DNA from: Shewanella halotolerans
GTDB lineage: Bacteria > Pseudomonadota > Gammaproteobacteria > Enterobacterales > Shewanellaceae
Reading direction: 5' to 3'
DNA length: 64,000 bases
Assembly (NCBI RefSeq): GCF_019457535.1
Contig: NZ_CP080417.1
Span: 248,001-312,000, forward strand
This document shows, piece by piece, positions 17,798-25,675 of the stretch. The notes beneath the pieces were generated by a model that saw nothing but the letters and a program-made list of their open reading frames with translations, ran no database searches and was not told the DNA's origin. Each line of letters starts with the position of its first letter. Positions within the stretch are counted from its first letter, which is position 1. Position numbers and translations under genes: made by a program.

Positions 17798-18001
17798 GTG
17801 CGCGTTTTCTCATTTCTGACTAAATAAATAGTATTAAAATTAACTGCTTATACTATTCGTTAAGTAGATAATAGGTTTGGGAAACGCGCATGCGCGTTTT
17901 CCCAGATGGTATATTTAGCAAAATGCTGATAAGTTCATTGTATACAAATAGTTAACTGTGCGCGTTTTCACTGGTCCAACGAGGTAAACGCGCATGCGCA
18001 C
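17798..18001. repeat. Cluster of GCGCGTTTTC palindromic motifs
   Basis: The word GTGCGCGTTTTC occurs at 17798-17809 and 17958-17969. A near-palindrome built from the same word in both orientations spans 17879-17903 (GGGAAACGCGCA then TGCGCGTTTTCCC), and the inverse AAACGCGCATGCGCAC lies at 17986-18001. The copies at 17958 and 17986 face each other as a hairpin. The GC-rich words stand out in AT-rich DNA immediately left of the first integron cassette. Their function is unknown. Confidence 0.6.
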
Positions 18002-18045
18002 TAATAAAATGTTATAAAAATAAATTAGCTTAATAAGGATTTGAA

Positions 18046-18603
18046 GTGAAAAAGTTCTACCATGCAGATGTGACGGGATCTTTAAAAGAAGATATGCACA
18101 TTAAACTAGGTAATGGTTCTTTATCGAAATTTGGACAAATATATCAGGCAAGGTTTAGGCGACTTGGAATTAATGAGTTCTGTAGCAAACCACTCCCCGA
18201 TAAGGTCGCACTCCTAGATGATTCTAGCTATCGAGAATACTTTCTAGAACTCTTTAGAATAGAGCATCCTCACTTAAAAGAATTAGATTTAGTCTCCAGA
18301 CTGAACTGTTTTTTTGCTGTAGAGTCCGTTGAGAAAGCATATGAATATGCTAATCGGCATGGTCATAAAACTAAACCTACGATTTATGAAGTTCATACCG
18401 ATGGGCCAATCATGAAGCTTGATATGACTTGGCTTGATCATCAGTTCCCAAGGGAGTTTAGCGCTTTCGAATATTACTATAGACACTACTGGCTTGGTAA
18501 AAAGATCGAAGAAGATCAACATCTAAGCGCCCATGAGAAGCGAGGCTCGTTCATAGAGGTTTTAATCAGTGGAGATGTTTATATAGGATCGAGAGTAGAG
18601 TAA
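18046..18603 (+). CDS. Integron cassette 1 protein, possibly DUF2441-like
   Basis: A 185-residue protein. The start MKKFYHADVTGSLKEDMHIK and the general layout resemble the DUF2441 family, but I am unsure. There is no signal peptide or membrane segment, so it should be cytoplasmic. It starts with GTG at 18046, chosen because AAGGA lies at 18035-18039, 6 bases upstream. Codon use is AT-rich and unlike the core genes on either side. It is the only gene of cassette 1 and is followed 7 bases later by its attC site. Function unknown. Confidence 0.75.
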   Translation: MKKFYHADVTGSLKEDMHIKLGNGSLSKFGQIYQARFRRLGINEFCSKPLPDKVALLDDSSYREYFLELFRIEHPHLKELDLVSRLNCFFAVESVEKAYEYANRHGHKTKPTIYEVHTDGPIMKLDMTWLDHQFPREFSAFEYYYRHYWLGKKIEEDQHLSAHEKRGSFIEVLISGDVYIGSRVE

Positions 18604-18610
18604 ATAATTT

Positions 18611-18707
18611 TTATAACAAAGCATTTAAGAGTGATTCGCAACGCTTGGCATTTTCGCATCGCTCAAGTATAGCCAAGCGTCGCTCACACCTTAATGCGGC
18701 GTTAAAT
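18611..18707 (+). repeat. attC site of cassette 1
   Basis: A 97-base imperfect palindrome from the R'' box TTATAAC to the R' core GTTAAAT, with TAACAA at its left and GCGGCGTTA at its right, the usual attC ends. Inner arms AACGCTTGGC and GCCAAGCGTC give the folded hairpin used by integron integrases. The G-TT crossover point is after 18701. Confidence 0.88.
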
Positions 18708-18743
18708 TTTAAGCGTAGCTAAGTTTATTTAGGGAATTGAATT

Positions 18744-19808
18744 TTGTTTGAAGAAAGACTTGTTGAGATTTTGCGCGAAAGAAAAGTATCGGAAGATCTA
18801 ATCGAAAAAGTAATAGACTCGGGTTATATAATTAGAAACTTTGGTGGGTTTGGTGCTACGCCGTGGGAGGCTGTTAGTGACAAAATGTATGGCAATAAAG
18901 GCCTATCAAGTAATTTTGATATAGATAAGTTTATTGAGTACATTCATGGTGATTACAGCTTTCCTGAACTCCCGCCTTTTGTTGAGTATACAGCCAAAAA
19001 CTACGAAGAGATCGAAGATATACTGTCCGATCCAAGACGTCAGCACTATATAAATGAAGGCAGAATGTCATTTCGAGGACAAACTTCGCAATACACCTTC
19101 AAAAGGCAGATTCCAAATCCCGTTAGATCTGATAGAAATGGTCGAGAAATTTCTATATTTCCTGGCGTTTTTAGACAGAATAGTGATTTTTACTCTTTCA
19201 ATGTTGTTCATAAAGAAGAAAGAAGTCTAAGCCGTCTACTACATGAGTTAGAGCCAAATAATCCAGACATCTATTTAGGCAGTTCATTTGCATATGACAT
19301 AATGCGTGTAGAGCAACATTATGCTACACAAACTGCTGGACTCGATATCTCATTCGATATAGAGACTGCAATATTTTTTGCTACTTACAAATTTCAATTT
19401 AACTCAGAAGGTCGTGCTTATCATTCGAAAGTTAAAAAGGGCGATCATAAAGGTGTTATTTACGGTTTTTGTTTTAGAGATCCGCCAGTAAAGAAAACAG
19501 AGTTTCTTATTAAAGATTTCGATCTGTTTAAAACATATAAGCCAGAAAGGATTCTACGGCAGAATTGCGGATTACCATTATTCAGTGAATATGATCGTAA
19601 TATCGCTATTACCGACTTAGATTTCATTATTCACCTTGATAAAGATTTTGATTATGAGGGAGAGAAAACTCCCAGCTATATGTTTCCTAATGTTGAAGAA
19701 GATAAATTTTACGGGAAACTATTGGAGCTAAAGGATAAGCATCCAAAACTATTGAAGAACATTGTTGAATACGAAGGTAGTAGAGTATTGAATGAGGAAG
19801 AAATTTAA
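18744..19808 (+). CDS. FRG-domain protein in integron cassette 2
   Basis: A 354-residue protein with an FRG domain: the signature FRGQTSQYTFKRQI (about residues 110-125) and the later VEQHYATQTAGLDISFDIETA followed by IFFATYKF. FRG domains are widespread in mobile and accessory DNA; their biochemical role is not settled. There is no signal peptide. The start is TTG at 18744, with AGGGA 8 bases upstream; no nearby ATG fits. The TAA stop overlaps the R'' box of the next attC site. Composition is AT-rich. A defence-related role is possible but is only an inference from the setting. Confidence 0.8.
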   Translation: MFEERLVEILRERKVSEDLIEKVIDSGYIIRNFGGFGATPWEAVSDKMYGNKGLSSNFDIDKFIEYIHGDYSFPELPPFVEYTAKNYEEIEDILSDPRRQHYINEGRMSFRGQTSQYTFKRQIPNPVRSDRNGREISIFPGVFRQNSDFYSFNVVHKEERSLSRLLHELEPNNPDIYLGSSFAYDIMRVEQHYATQTAGLDISFDIETAIFFATYKFQFNSEGRAYHSKVKKGDHKGVIYGFCFRDPPVKKTEFLIKDFDLFKTYKPERILRQNCGLPLFSEYDRNIAITDLDFIIHLDKDFDYEGEKTPSYMFPNVEEDKFYGKLLELKDKHPKLLKNIVEYEGSRVLNEEEI

Positions 19809-19907
19809 CAAGCGCCTGCAATCGGACAGTCAAACCTGGCACTCGTTTTGCCTAAAACCCAGCAAAACCAGTGCCAGCTTTACCTGCCGTTGAGGCGGGC
19901 GTTATAC
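19803..19907 (+). repeat. attC site of cassette 2
   Basis: A 105-base site from ATTTAAC to GTTATAC with the typical TAACAAGCGCCT left end and AGGCGGGCGTTA right end. Internal arms ACCTGGCACT and AGTGCCAGCT, and TTTTGC with GCAAAA, build the hairpin. Its R'' box includes the stop codon of the FRG gene. The G-TT crossover point is after 19901. Confidence 0.9.
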
Positions 19908-19940
19908 CGCAAATCAAATTTTGGAGCTGTAGTCAGATAT

Positions 19941-20801
19941 ATGGAATTATTAGGAAGGTACGTAGCACTAGCAAATGAATTCGGTTCATTGATGACAGAT
20001 TTATTAATCGAACACCATGAGAGTGAACCAGAGTTAGTGTCAATGCATTGGAAGCACTTTGATTTTGCAGTTCAGAGGTCTAACGCTATTTATACTCTTA
20101 TTGAGTCAGGGTCCTATTGGGATGCTGAAATAATAGCCAGACCACTTTTGGAATGTACCGTAAGGATGTGCTTTGTCTGTTATTCTCCCCAAGATATTAG
20201 GAAAGAATTGATTAAAGAGTACTTTGAAGATCTATATGAAATAAATCGCCTTGAACAATCAGAGAAAGCTAAAAAAAGTAGAACTATAATTCCAGCTGAA
20301 GACAGAGGCAAAATCCTTCTGGATGGCATGGTTTTATCTGAAGATGAAGAAGATGTAATCAGAAAAAAATGGCCGAAAAAGGAAAGAAGATCTCTGAAAC
20401 AAAAATGGTCATTCAGTGAAATGATACGGGCCCTCGATGGTTGGACAAAGCCACATTTTGATAAAAACCTTTTTTCTTCTTTCGTTCATTCTTACGGTAT
20501 TAGTAGTCACTTAATACATGCCGATGAATCGGGCATCGGCGTAATAATTGATAGACAGCAGAGAGAAGAAGAAGAAAAAGCACTCATGAATCAGGCTCAC
20601 ATTCATAATTTACTCGATTTAACATTAGTTTCTTCAATGCTAATGGCTACAGGCTTATCTATAGCGCTGAATTCAAAGGTAAAAGAGGTACATACTTTAG
20701 TTAATGAATTTAATTCAATTCACGCTCATAAAGATCCTGTGGTAGATAAGTTAGTTGATAAATGGACAGGTATGTATAAAAAGCTACATGCTGAGAGTTA
20801 A
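19941..20801 (+). CDS. Integron cassette 3 protein, DUF5677-like
   Basis: A 286-residue, mostly helical protein. The segment SGSYWDAEIIARPLLECTVR and a C-terminal helix pattern resemble the DUF5677 family, whose function is unknown; this is a tentative match. The frame is open further upstream (from 19848), but that part lies inside the preceding attC site, so the ATG at 19941 (MELLGRYVALANEFG) is taken as the start. The ribosome binding site is weak (GGAG about 14 bases upstream). No signal peptide is seen; one hydrophobic segment near residue 235 (LVSSMLMATGLSIAL) may be a buried helix. AT-rich like the other cassettes. Confidence 0.7.
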   Translation: MELLGRYVALANEFGSLMTDLLIEHHESEPELVSMHWKHFDFAVQRSNAIYTLIESGSYWDAEIIARPLLECTVRMCFVCYSPQDIRKELIKEYFEDLYEINRLEQSEKAKKSRTIIPAEDRGKILLDGMVLSEDEEDVIRKKWPKKERRSLKQKWSFSEMIRALDGWTKPHFDKNLFSSFVHSYGISSHLIHADESGIGVIIDRQQREEEEKALMNQAHIHNLLDLTLVSSMLMATGLSIALNSKVKEVHTLVNEFNSIHAHKDPVVDKLVDKWTGMYKKLHAES

Positions 20802-20805
20802 CGCG

Positions 20806-20905
20806 GTATAACAAGCACTTCAAACGGAACAAAAACAGTTGGTTAGGTTCCGCTTCGCTTCTCATTTTAACCAACTATTTTTGTCCGCTTAAGTGGGCGT
20901 ATCCC
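20806..20905 (+). repeat. attC site of cassette 3 with altered 3' core
   Basis: It begins with R'' box GTATAAC and has good inner symmetry (CAGTTGGTT with AACCAACT; ACGGAAC with GTCCGC). The right end reads GTGGGCGTATCCC: the expected GTT core is GTA. This is the array's last site, so the change could reflect insertion into a non-canonical target or later decay. Confidence 0.78.
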
Positions 20906-21033
20906 ATAGAAATTTTTATCGGAAACTGACAAGTTAGAGTTAAGGATTTAACTCGGAATTGTCCAAAAATGATTTTGCTTTTGACTTTACTGTTAGGTTC
21001 AAAACCGGCCAAATCGAAGAGATGGAAAACTTG

Positions 21034-21123
21034 GTGTAGGTGCGTCTGAGGCTTTCGGCAGCATGGATGCTGCCGTAGAGCGCCCAAGGATGGGTTAACA
21101 GCGTGCCTCAGAAGTACCTGCAC
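21034..21123. repeat. 90-bp stem-loop interspersed repeat
   Basis: Arms 21034-21052 and 21105-21123 are inverted repeats matching at 16 of 19 positions (GTGTAGGTGCGTCTGAGGC against the complement of GCCTCAGAAGTACCTGCAC). A perfect inner hairpin GGCAGCAT-GG-ATGCTGCC lies at 21057-21074. Its architecture mirrors the repeat at 17474-17560 but the sequence differs. The remainder of the gap from 20906 to 21310 shows no gene. Confidence 0.6.
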
Positions 21124-21310
21124 GAATGGCTTGCCGCAGGCAATAAGTTCACCATGAAGCTATGGCTTCAAATCCCCTTTATAAACCCCTGAGCTAGTCG
21201 AAGATTCACCTCCTAGAAAACCGATTTGATTCACTATCAAGCCGACTATCGAAGATGTCCCAGAGGTTGGAAGAAAGGAGGGAGCCATCTGACTCCCTAC
21301 CAGATGTCCA

Positions 21311-21889
21311 CTATTTGGGTTCAAAGGTAAAAGACTGCCCGGCCAGGGCGGCCTCATACATCAGGCCACCCTTGGCGGCGGTGAAGATTGCCATGCCGTT
21401 GATGTAGGCGGCGCTGGCGGCCTTGTTGGCACCCGAGTGGCCTGCACCCGCCGAGTTACCTGTGGTGCCTACCTGGGCGTTGGCGCCGACATTGATGGCG
21501 ACTGCCGAGGCGGTGGCGCCGAACTCGAAGCTGCCGCTGGTAAACTCTTGATAAGCTTTGGCATCTTTGAAGAAGATGATCTCGCTGTAGGCCTGTCCGC
21601 CGAGCTGGAAGCCAATGGACAGCTGGGTCAGGCTGGAGTCGCCGGTATGGGCACCGCCCTTATAGACACGTCCCTTACCGTAGGCGGCACCTATGCCTAT
21701 GCCGCCCTTGCCGACTGTGGGAAAGATGGCGTAGCCATAGGCGGAGTTGAAGAACTTCTGGGTGTCCGGGGCTTTCTTGAAGTTGGCGATCGCCTCGCTG
21801 TAGCTGTCGGCGGCGAGCGTCATGGGGGACGTCAATAATCCCAATGCCACACAACAGCTTAGAATTAGGGTAGACAGATACTTATGCAT
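21311..21889 (-). CDS. SYLF/YSC84-domain exported protein
   Basis: A 192-residue protein with a signal peptide (MHKYLSTLILSCCVALGLL, cleavage near TLAADS). The mature part matches the SYLF (YSC84) lipid-binding domain: NSAYGYAIFPTVGKGGIGIG, GFQLGGQAYSEIIFFKDAKAYQ and a C-terminal GLMYEAALAGQSFTFEP. Bacterial members are periplasmic or envelope proteins of unclear role. The start is the ATG at 21889 because GGAGG lies just upstream; an in-frame ATG at 21922 would place that site inside the gene. It is downstream of, and co-oriented with, the S9 peptidase, with a terminator between them. Confidence 0.87.
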   Translation of the reverse strand: MHKYLSTLILSCCVALGLLTSPMTLAADSYSEAIANFKKAPDTQKFFNSAYGYAIFPTVGKGGIGIGAAYGKGRVYKGGAHTGDSSLTQLSIGFQLGGQAYSEIIFFKDAKAYQEFTSGSFEFGATASAVAINVGANAQVGTTGNSAGAGHSGANKAASAAYINGMAIFTAAKGGLMYEAALAGQSFTFEPK

Positions 21890-21959
21890 GATGACCTCCA
21901 TCGATTTGGATGGTTTTAGCATAGTTCGACTGATTAAGAATGAAAACTGCCATTGATGA

Positions 21960-21985
21960 AAAAAGCGCCAAAATTGGCGCTTTTT
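21960..21985 (-). terminator. Intrinsic terminator after the S9 peptidase
   Basis: A perfect 12-bp stem (AAAAAGCGCCAA with TTGGCGCTTTTT) around a 2-base centre, with A/T runs on both sides. It lies 49 bases past the peptidase stop on the minus strand. Confidence 0.82.
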
Positions 21986-22033
21986 CGATTGATGTCAGCT
22001 CGGGTTCAGCTAACGAATGGCCTTACGGCAATA

Positions 22034-24112
22034 TTACTTAGCTTCGTCCATCTGCTTGCCCAGCACATAGTGTTCGAACCACAGCTTGTCCCAGTCCATC
22101 TTGGCCTGTCTGTGCTGGTACTTGCTCAGACCATGGCCCTCACCCGGATACACCACCAACTCGACCGGTACATTCAGGTAGTGCTTCAGGGCGCGGTAGA
22201 GACCCTGGGCATGACCCAGTGGCACGCGCTGGTCGTTTTCGCCTATGTGGATCAGGGTCGGTGTCTTGATCTTGTCGGCATGGGTCAGCGACGAGCCGTG
22301 AGTGTAGGCCTCTGGCTTCTCCCAGGGCAGGCCCTGCATGAAGTTGATCACATGGCCTGGGGTGTCTTCCAGCATCCACTGCAGACGCTGGTCGAATACG
22401 CCGGCACCCGAGCTGGCTGCCTTGAAGCGGTTGGTGGTGCTGATGAGGGCGTTGGTGAGGTAGCCGCCGTTGCTCCAGCCCATCACCGCCATCTTGTCAC
22501 CGTCGGCGATGCCCTGTTTGATCAGATGATCGACACCGGCCATGATATCGGCCACCTCGATCTCATGCTCCTGGCCCACCAGGTCCGTGAGGAACTTGTC
22601 GCCATAGCCGGTAGAGCCGCGGTAGTTAGGCGAGAGTAGTGCCCAGCCGTTGGCGGTGAAGGTGGCGCGGCCGTAAGATCTGTGTTGAAGCGCATAAGGG
22701 GTGGCCGATGTAGGGCCGCCGTGGATTTGCACGATCAGCGGCAGCGGGCCGTCGCTCTTCTTGTAGCCAGCGGGCAGATCCAGGATCCCCTCCACCTGGC
22801 TGCCGTCCGGCGCCGTCCATTTTACTACCGAGATCTCTGGTAGGACCCAGCTGTCGACTTGTGGGTTGATGTTGGTCAGGCGCTTGTATTTGGCCTTCTT
22901 GCTGGCGGCGTCGGCGATGAAGAGGTCGCTGAAATGATCCAGGCCGTTGTGGCTGAAGGCCAGTTTCTTGCCATTGTGGGTGAAGCTATAGCTGCCCATC
23001 ACCAGATCGCCTGCCAGTACGGTACGGGTGTCCCCTTGCCCCTGGTTATCTACTTCGCTACAGAAGAGTTTGACCCTGGCGTGGTCGTAGCCGCGATAGC
23101 AGAGCTCGTCGCTGCCTGGCCGCCAATGGATGTCGCTGGAGTTGAAGGTGACATCACCCTCTGTCTTCACCTGAATTAGCTTGGCCTTGTCATCCTGAGG
23201 CTTGGCCACAAACAGCTTGCCCGGGTGGCCGTCGAAGTCGATACGAAACGCCAGGCGTTGGTTGTCTTCATGCCAGGCCAGGCCCAGTAGCCAGCCGTAA
23301 GGCGAGGGCGCCTGCTCGCGCCAGGCGCTGTCTTCCAGCACCTTGTTCTGCTGTGACTGGGTGTTGAATACCTCTATGTTTGACCAGCCTTCCAGGTTAA
23401 CCAGTTCGTTGTCCTGAGTGGTGATACGGGCGATCTGGCTGGCGTCCTGGTTGACGCTGAAGTTCCACACCACCTTGTCATCGTCCAGTACCAGGCTCTG
23501 CTGGTAGTGGTCGAGATCTAGCTTGTAGAGGGGGTTGGTGGTGACCTTGCCGTGACCATACTTAGGCGCGCCGTGTTTGCCTCTTACCTTGGCCCAGATA
23601 TCTTTGTCTGTGGTGGTCTTGTTGGTGAGGAAGTAGAGGCTCTTGCCATCTTGGCTGAGCTGAAACTGTTTTACTCCCTCCGCCTCCTTGGTGACTGGGA
23701 CGGCCTCTGTGCTGCCCAGGTTGATTCTGAACACCTGAGCCTTGCCGTTGTAGGGGGCCTTGTTGTCTTCGCGGTTCTGCTTGACCAGATAGTAGATGGC
23801 GCTGCCGTCCGGGCTCCACTGAGGGCTGGACTCGCTCTCGTTGGTGAAGGTGAGGCGGTTGGTCTTGCGTGACTTGGTATCGATAAGCCAGAGATCTTTC
23901 TGCGCCTTGTCCAGCTCCTTGTCCCAGCGGGATTCTAGCCAGAGTGCATGTTTGCCATCTGGACTGAGCTGGACATTGCCCATGTTGCCTATGGTGAAAA
24001 AGTCATCCGTGGTGATCTGGTGAGTACGCTCGACGGCCAATACGCCGTTGCTCAGTCCCATGGCGCCCGCACAGATCGCCGCCAACGCGGTGAGTTGATA
24101 TCCCCTTCCCAT
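22034..24112 (-). CDS. S9-family prolyl oligopeptidase-type peptidase
   Basis: A 692-residue serine peptidase with an N-terminal signal sequence (ending near GVLAVERTH). A WD40-like beta-propeller (about residues 40-420; repeated patterns such as NVQLSPDGKHALWLE and SPQWSPDGSAIYYL) is followed by an alpha/beta hydrolase domain. The catalytic triad is Ser547 in GWSNGGY, Asp627 in GENDQRVP and His660 in GEGHGLSK. This layout is that of dipeptidyl or acylaminoacyl peptidases, which release dipeptides or N-terminal residues in the periplasm. Exact specificity cannot be read from the sequence. Confidence 0.9.
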   Translation of the reverse strand: MGRGYQLTALAAICAGAMGLSNGVLAVERTHQITTDDFFTIGNMGNVQLSPDGKHALWLESRWDKELDKAQKDLWLIDTKSRKTNRLTFTNESESSPQWSPDGSAIYYLVKQNREDNKAPYNGKAQVFRINLGSTEAVPVTKEAEGVKQFQLSQDGKSLYFLTNKTTTDKDIWAKVRGKHGAPKYGHGKVTTNPLYKLDLDHYQQSLVLDDDKVVWNFSVNQDASQIARITTQDNELVNLEGWSNIEVFNTQSQQNKVLEDSAWREQAPSPYGWLLGLAWHEDNQRLAFRIDFDGHPGKLFVAKPQDDKAKLIQVKTEGDVTFNSSDIHWRPGSDELCYRGYDHARVKLFCSEVDNQGQGDTRTVLAGDLVMGSYSFTHNGKKLAFSHNGLDHFSDLFIADAASKKAKYKRLTNINPQVDSWVLPEISVVKWTAPDGSQVEGILDLPAGYKKSDGPLPLIVQIHGGPTSATPYALQHRSYGRATFTANGWALLSPNYRGSTGYGDKFLTDLVGQEHEIEVADIMAGVDHLIKQGIADGDKMAVMGWSNGGYLTNALISTTNRFKAASSGAGVFDQRLQWMLEDTPGHVINFMQGLPWEKPEAYTHGSSLTHADKIKTPTLIHIGENDQRVPLGHAQGLYRALKHYLNVPVELVVYPGEGHGLSKYQHRQAKMDWDKLWFEHYVLGKQMDEAK

Positions 24113-24213
24113 CTTGATCCCTTCTCTAGTGATTGCTTGAGTAATTCTTGTTAATTGAGGTGGTTAAGCCCGGATACATTAACGCAAAACCGCTTAGGTA
24201 TAAATTGAGTTAA

Positions 24214-25101
24214 TTATTTTTTGTCGGATTGCAGCAGTTGTTGCAGATAATTGAGTTCTTCGGCGCTCAGCAGCTGACGGCTGCTGTTTGGACGCGCCTG
24301 AGCTTGTAGGTCTGGGGAGAGGCGGCCCCTGAGATAGGCGGACATGGTGATCTGCTTGAGGCCATAGAGGGCGAGCAGGTAGAGGCTGAGGAGCAGAAAC
24401 AGCCGGGTGCTCGCCTGAGCCGCCAGGCTGACCTTATCCCCCAGCAGGTAGGGCAGTATGACTAATCCCATGCGCACCAGCCAGTTGGTCAACATGGCCA
24501 GCGTCAGCGCCAGCAGCCATCTGAACTTGATATCCTTGAGACTGTCTTGATGGGCGCGGTGAGCCCGTCCCTTGAAGCGGCGCAGCAGGCGCCAGATGGC
24601 GTAGAAATAGAGAACGGTCTGCAGCACCAGCAGCAGGGGTAGCACAGTACTCAGCAGGGTGACATGGTTAAACTGGGTCACTCTGCTGGTCGAGACCAGC
24701 TGGCGCATCTCACCGCTTAGCAGCGCGCTGAGGCCTATCACCAGCACCAGGGCGATGGCGGGGATGAAGTGGCGCGACAGGCCGATAGAACCCTTGATGT
24801 CGTGCAGGCTGCGATAGCAATAGAGATACAGCATGGGCATCAGCAGGAAATAGGCCGGGATAAGCAGGATAAATAGCTGTTGCAGCGGCAGGGGCGAGTT
24901 GTCTCTGTTGAGCAGGCCGGTGAGAAAGTAGAGGGCCAGTAGGCTGAAGATGGCGCCTAGCAGCTTGTGGTTGTCGTTGCGATCACGGTAGAGATACCTG
25001 AGGTAGAGTCCCAGGCCGATACAGTGCAAGCCGCCCAGCAAAGAGAGCCACCAGTATCCTTCGAATAACAAGCCGTGAGAGTGCGTATCCATAGTGCTCA
25101 T
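24214..25101 (-). CDS. Seven-helix membrane protein like the sensor half of an AraC regulator
   Basis: About 295 residues with seven probable membrane helices (for example WWLSLLGGLHCIGLGLYL, LFILLIPAYFLLMPMLYLY, LLSTVLPLLLVLQTVLYFY). The layout and the linker after helix 7 (LSPDLQAQ to LSAEELNYLQQLLQSDKK) look like membrane AraC-type regulators, in which a DNA-binding domain normally follows; here a stop codon comes where that domain would begin. The start is uncertain: ATG at 25101 or 25092 avoids a charged leader, and no strong ribosome binding site is seen. Function unknown. Confidence 0.65.
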   Translation of the reverse strand: MSTMDTHSHGLLFEGYWWLSLLGGLHCIGLGLYLRYLYRDRNDNHKLLGAIFSLLALYFLTGLLNRDNSPLPLQQLFILLIPAYFLLMPMLYLYCYRSLHDIKGSIGLSRHFIPAIALVLVIGLSALLSGEMRQLVSTSRVTQFNHVTLLSTVLPLLLVLQTVLYFYAIWRLLRRFKGRAHRAHQDSLKDIKFRWLLALTLAMLTNWLVRMGLVILPYLLGDKVSLAAQASTRLFLLLSLYLLALYGLKQITMSAYLRGRLSPDLQAQARPNSSRQLLSAEELNYLQQLLQSDKK

Positions 25102-25273
25102 TGTTGACGCAAAATGGCCGGCGAGGCAAGCGTGAGGTGGGATTTCGCCTCGAAATGCCATCAAGGGTTAAGGCGCTGATCTCAGCTTGGAAATAACGGG
25201 TTAACCCAAGGTGAATTTTGGGCGTTATTGGCGCGGCTAATCGCAGGGGTGACTGCTGGAACCGCGCCCCGAC

Positions 25274-25675
25274 CTAAGAGGAGGGTTTCTGCTCCTTGGC
25301 CAGACGCAGGTGGCGGTTAGATGCCGCCGCGGGCGGCTTGCCCGGCACAGGGCCGCGTTCGGCCCACAGGTGACGTATCGCCATGATGGGGTGGGGCAGC
25401 AGCATGCGCGGGCCGGAATAGATCATTATCTCTCTCGCCTTGGCCTTCGGCTCAGGCTTGTAGCAATGCACAGGGCACTTGTTGCAGGTGGGTTTGTCCT
25501 GACCGTAGGGGCAGCGGTCGAGCCTGGTGTGGGCATACTCGAGAAACTCGCTGCACTCTGGGCAGTTGGCCACATCGCCCTTGGCTTGGCAGTGGTCTTT
25601 GCAATAGATATGTACCATGGCGGCGATGGTCTTAAACTCTCGCAGCAGCTTACCACTTAGAATCTCTTGGCTCAT
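25274..25675 (-). CDS. ygbA: YgbA-like nitrous oxide-stimulated promoter family protein
   Basis: A 133-residue cytoplasmic protein matching the Nitrous_ox/YgbA family: FKTIAAMVHIYCKDHC near the N-terminus, then CPECSEFLEYAHTRLDRCPYG, then KPTCNKCPVHCYKP, then IMIYSGPRMLLPHPIMAI. The nine or so conserved Cys suggest metal or Fe-S binding. In enterobacteria ygbA is induced by nitric oxide through NsrR. I did not find a convincing NsrR palindrome in its upstream region. The C-terminal 30 residues are a basic, Ala/Pro-rich tail. Confidence 0.87.
   Translation of the reverse strand: MSQEILSGKLLREFKTIAAMVHIYCKDHCQAKGDVANCPECSEFLEYAHTRLDRCPYGQDKPTCNKCPVHCYKPEPKAKAREIMIYSGPRMLLPHPIMAIRHLWAERGPVPGKPPAAASNRHLRLAKEQKPSS

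Larger units (their letters stand above)
18012..20905 (+). mobile_element. Integron gene-cassette array without integrase (CALIN)
   Basis: Three AT-rich genes in the same orientation are each followed by an attC recombination site. For every cassette the first seven bases (R' core) are the exact reverse complement of the R'' box at its own end: GTTATAA (18011) with TTATAAC (18611); GTTAAAT (18701) with ATTTAAC (19803); GTTATAC (19901) with GTATAAC (20806). This match is expected because both halves come from one circular cassette. Boundaries are about 18012-18701, 18702-19901 and 19902-20899. No intI gene is in the window and no attI was recognised at the left edge. Confidence 0.88.

Noticed and set aside
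17946..18017. attI or attC site at the left edge of the cassette array
   Set aside because: There is hairpin symmetry, but no R'' box matching a cassette and no attC-like right end before GTTATAA.
20875..21123. 82-codon minus-strand open frame across the stem-loop repeat
   Set aside because: It runs through the repeat arms and part of the last attC site, and has no family features.
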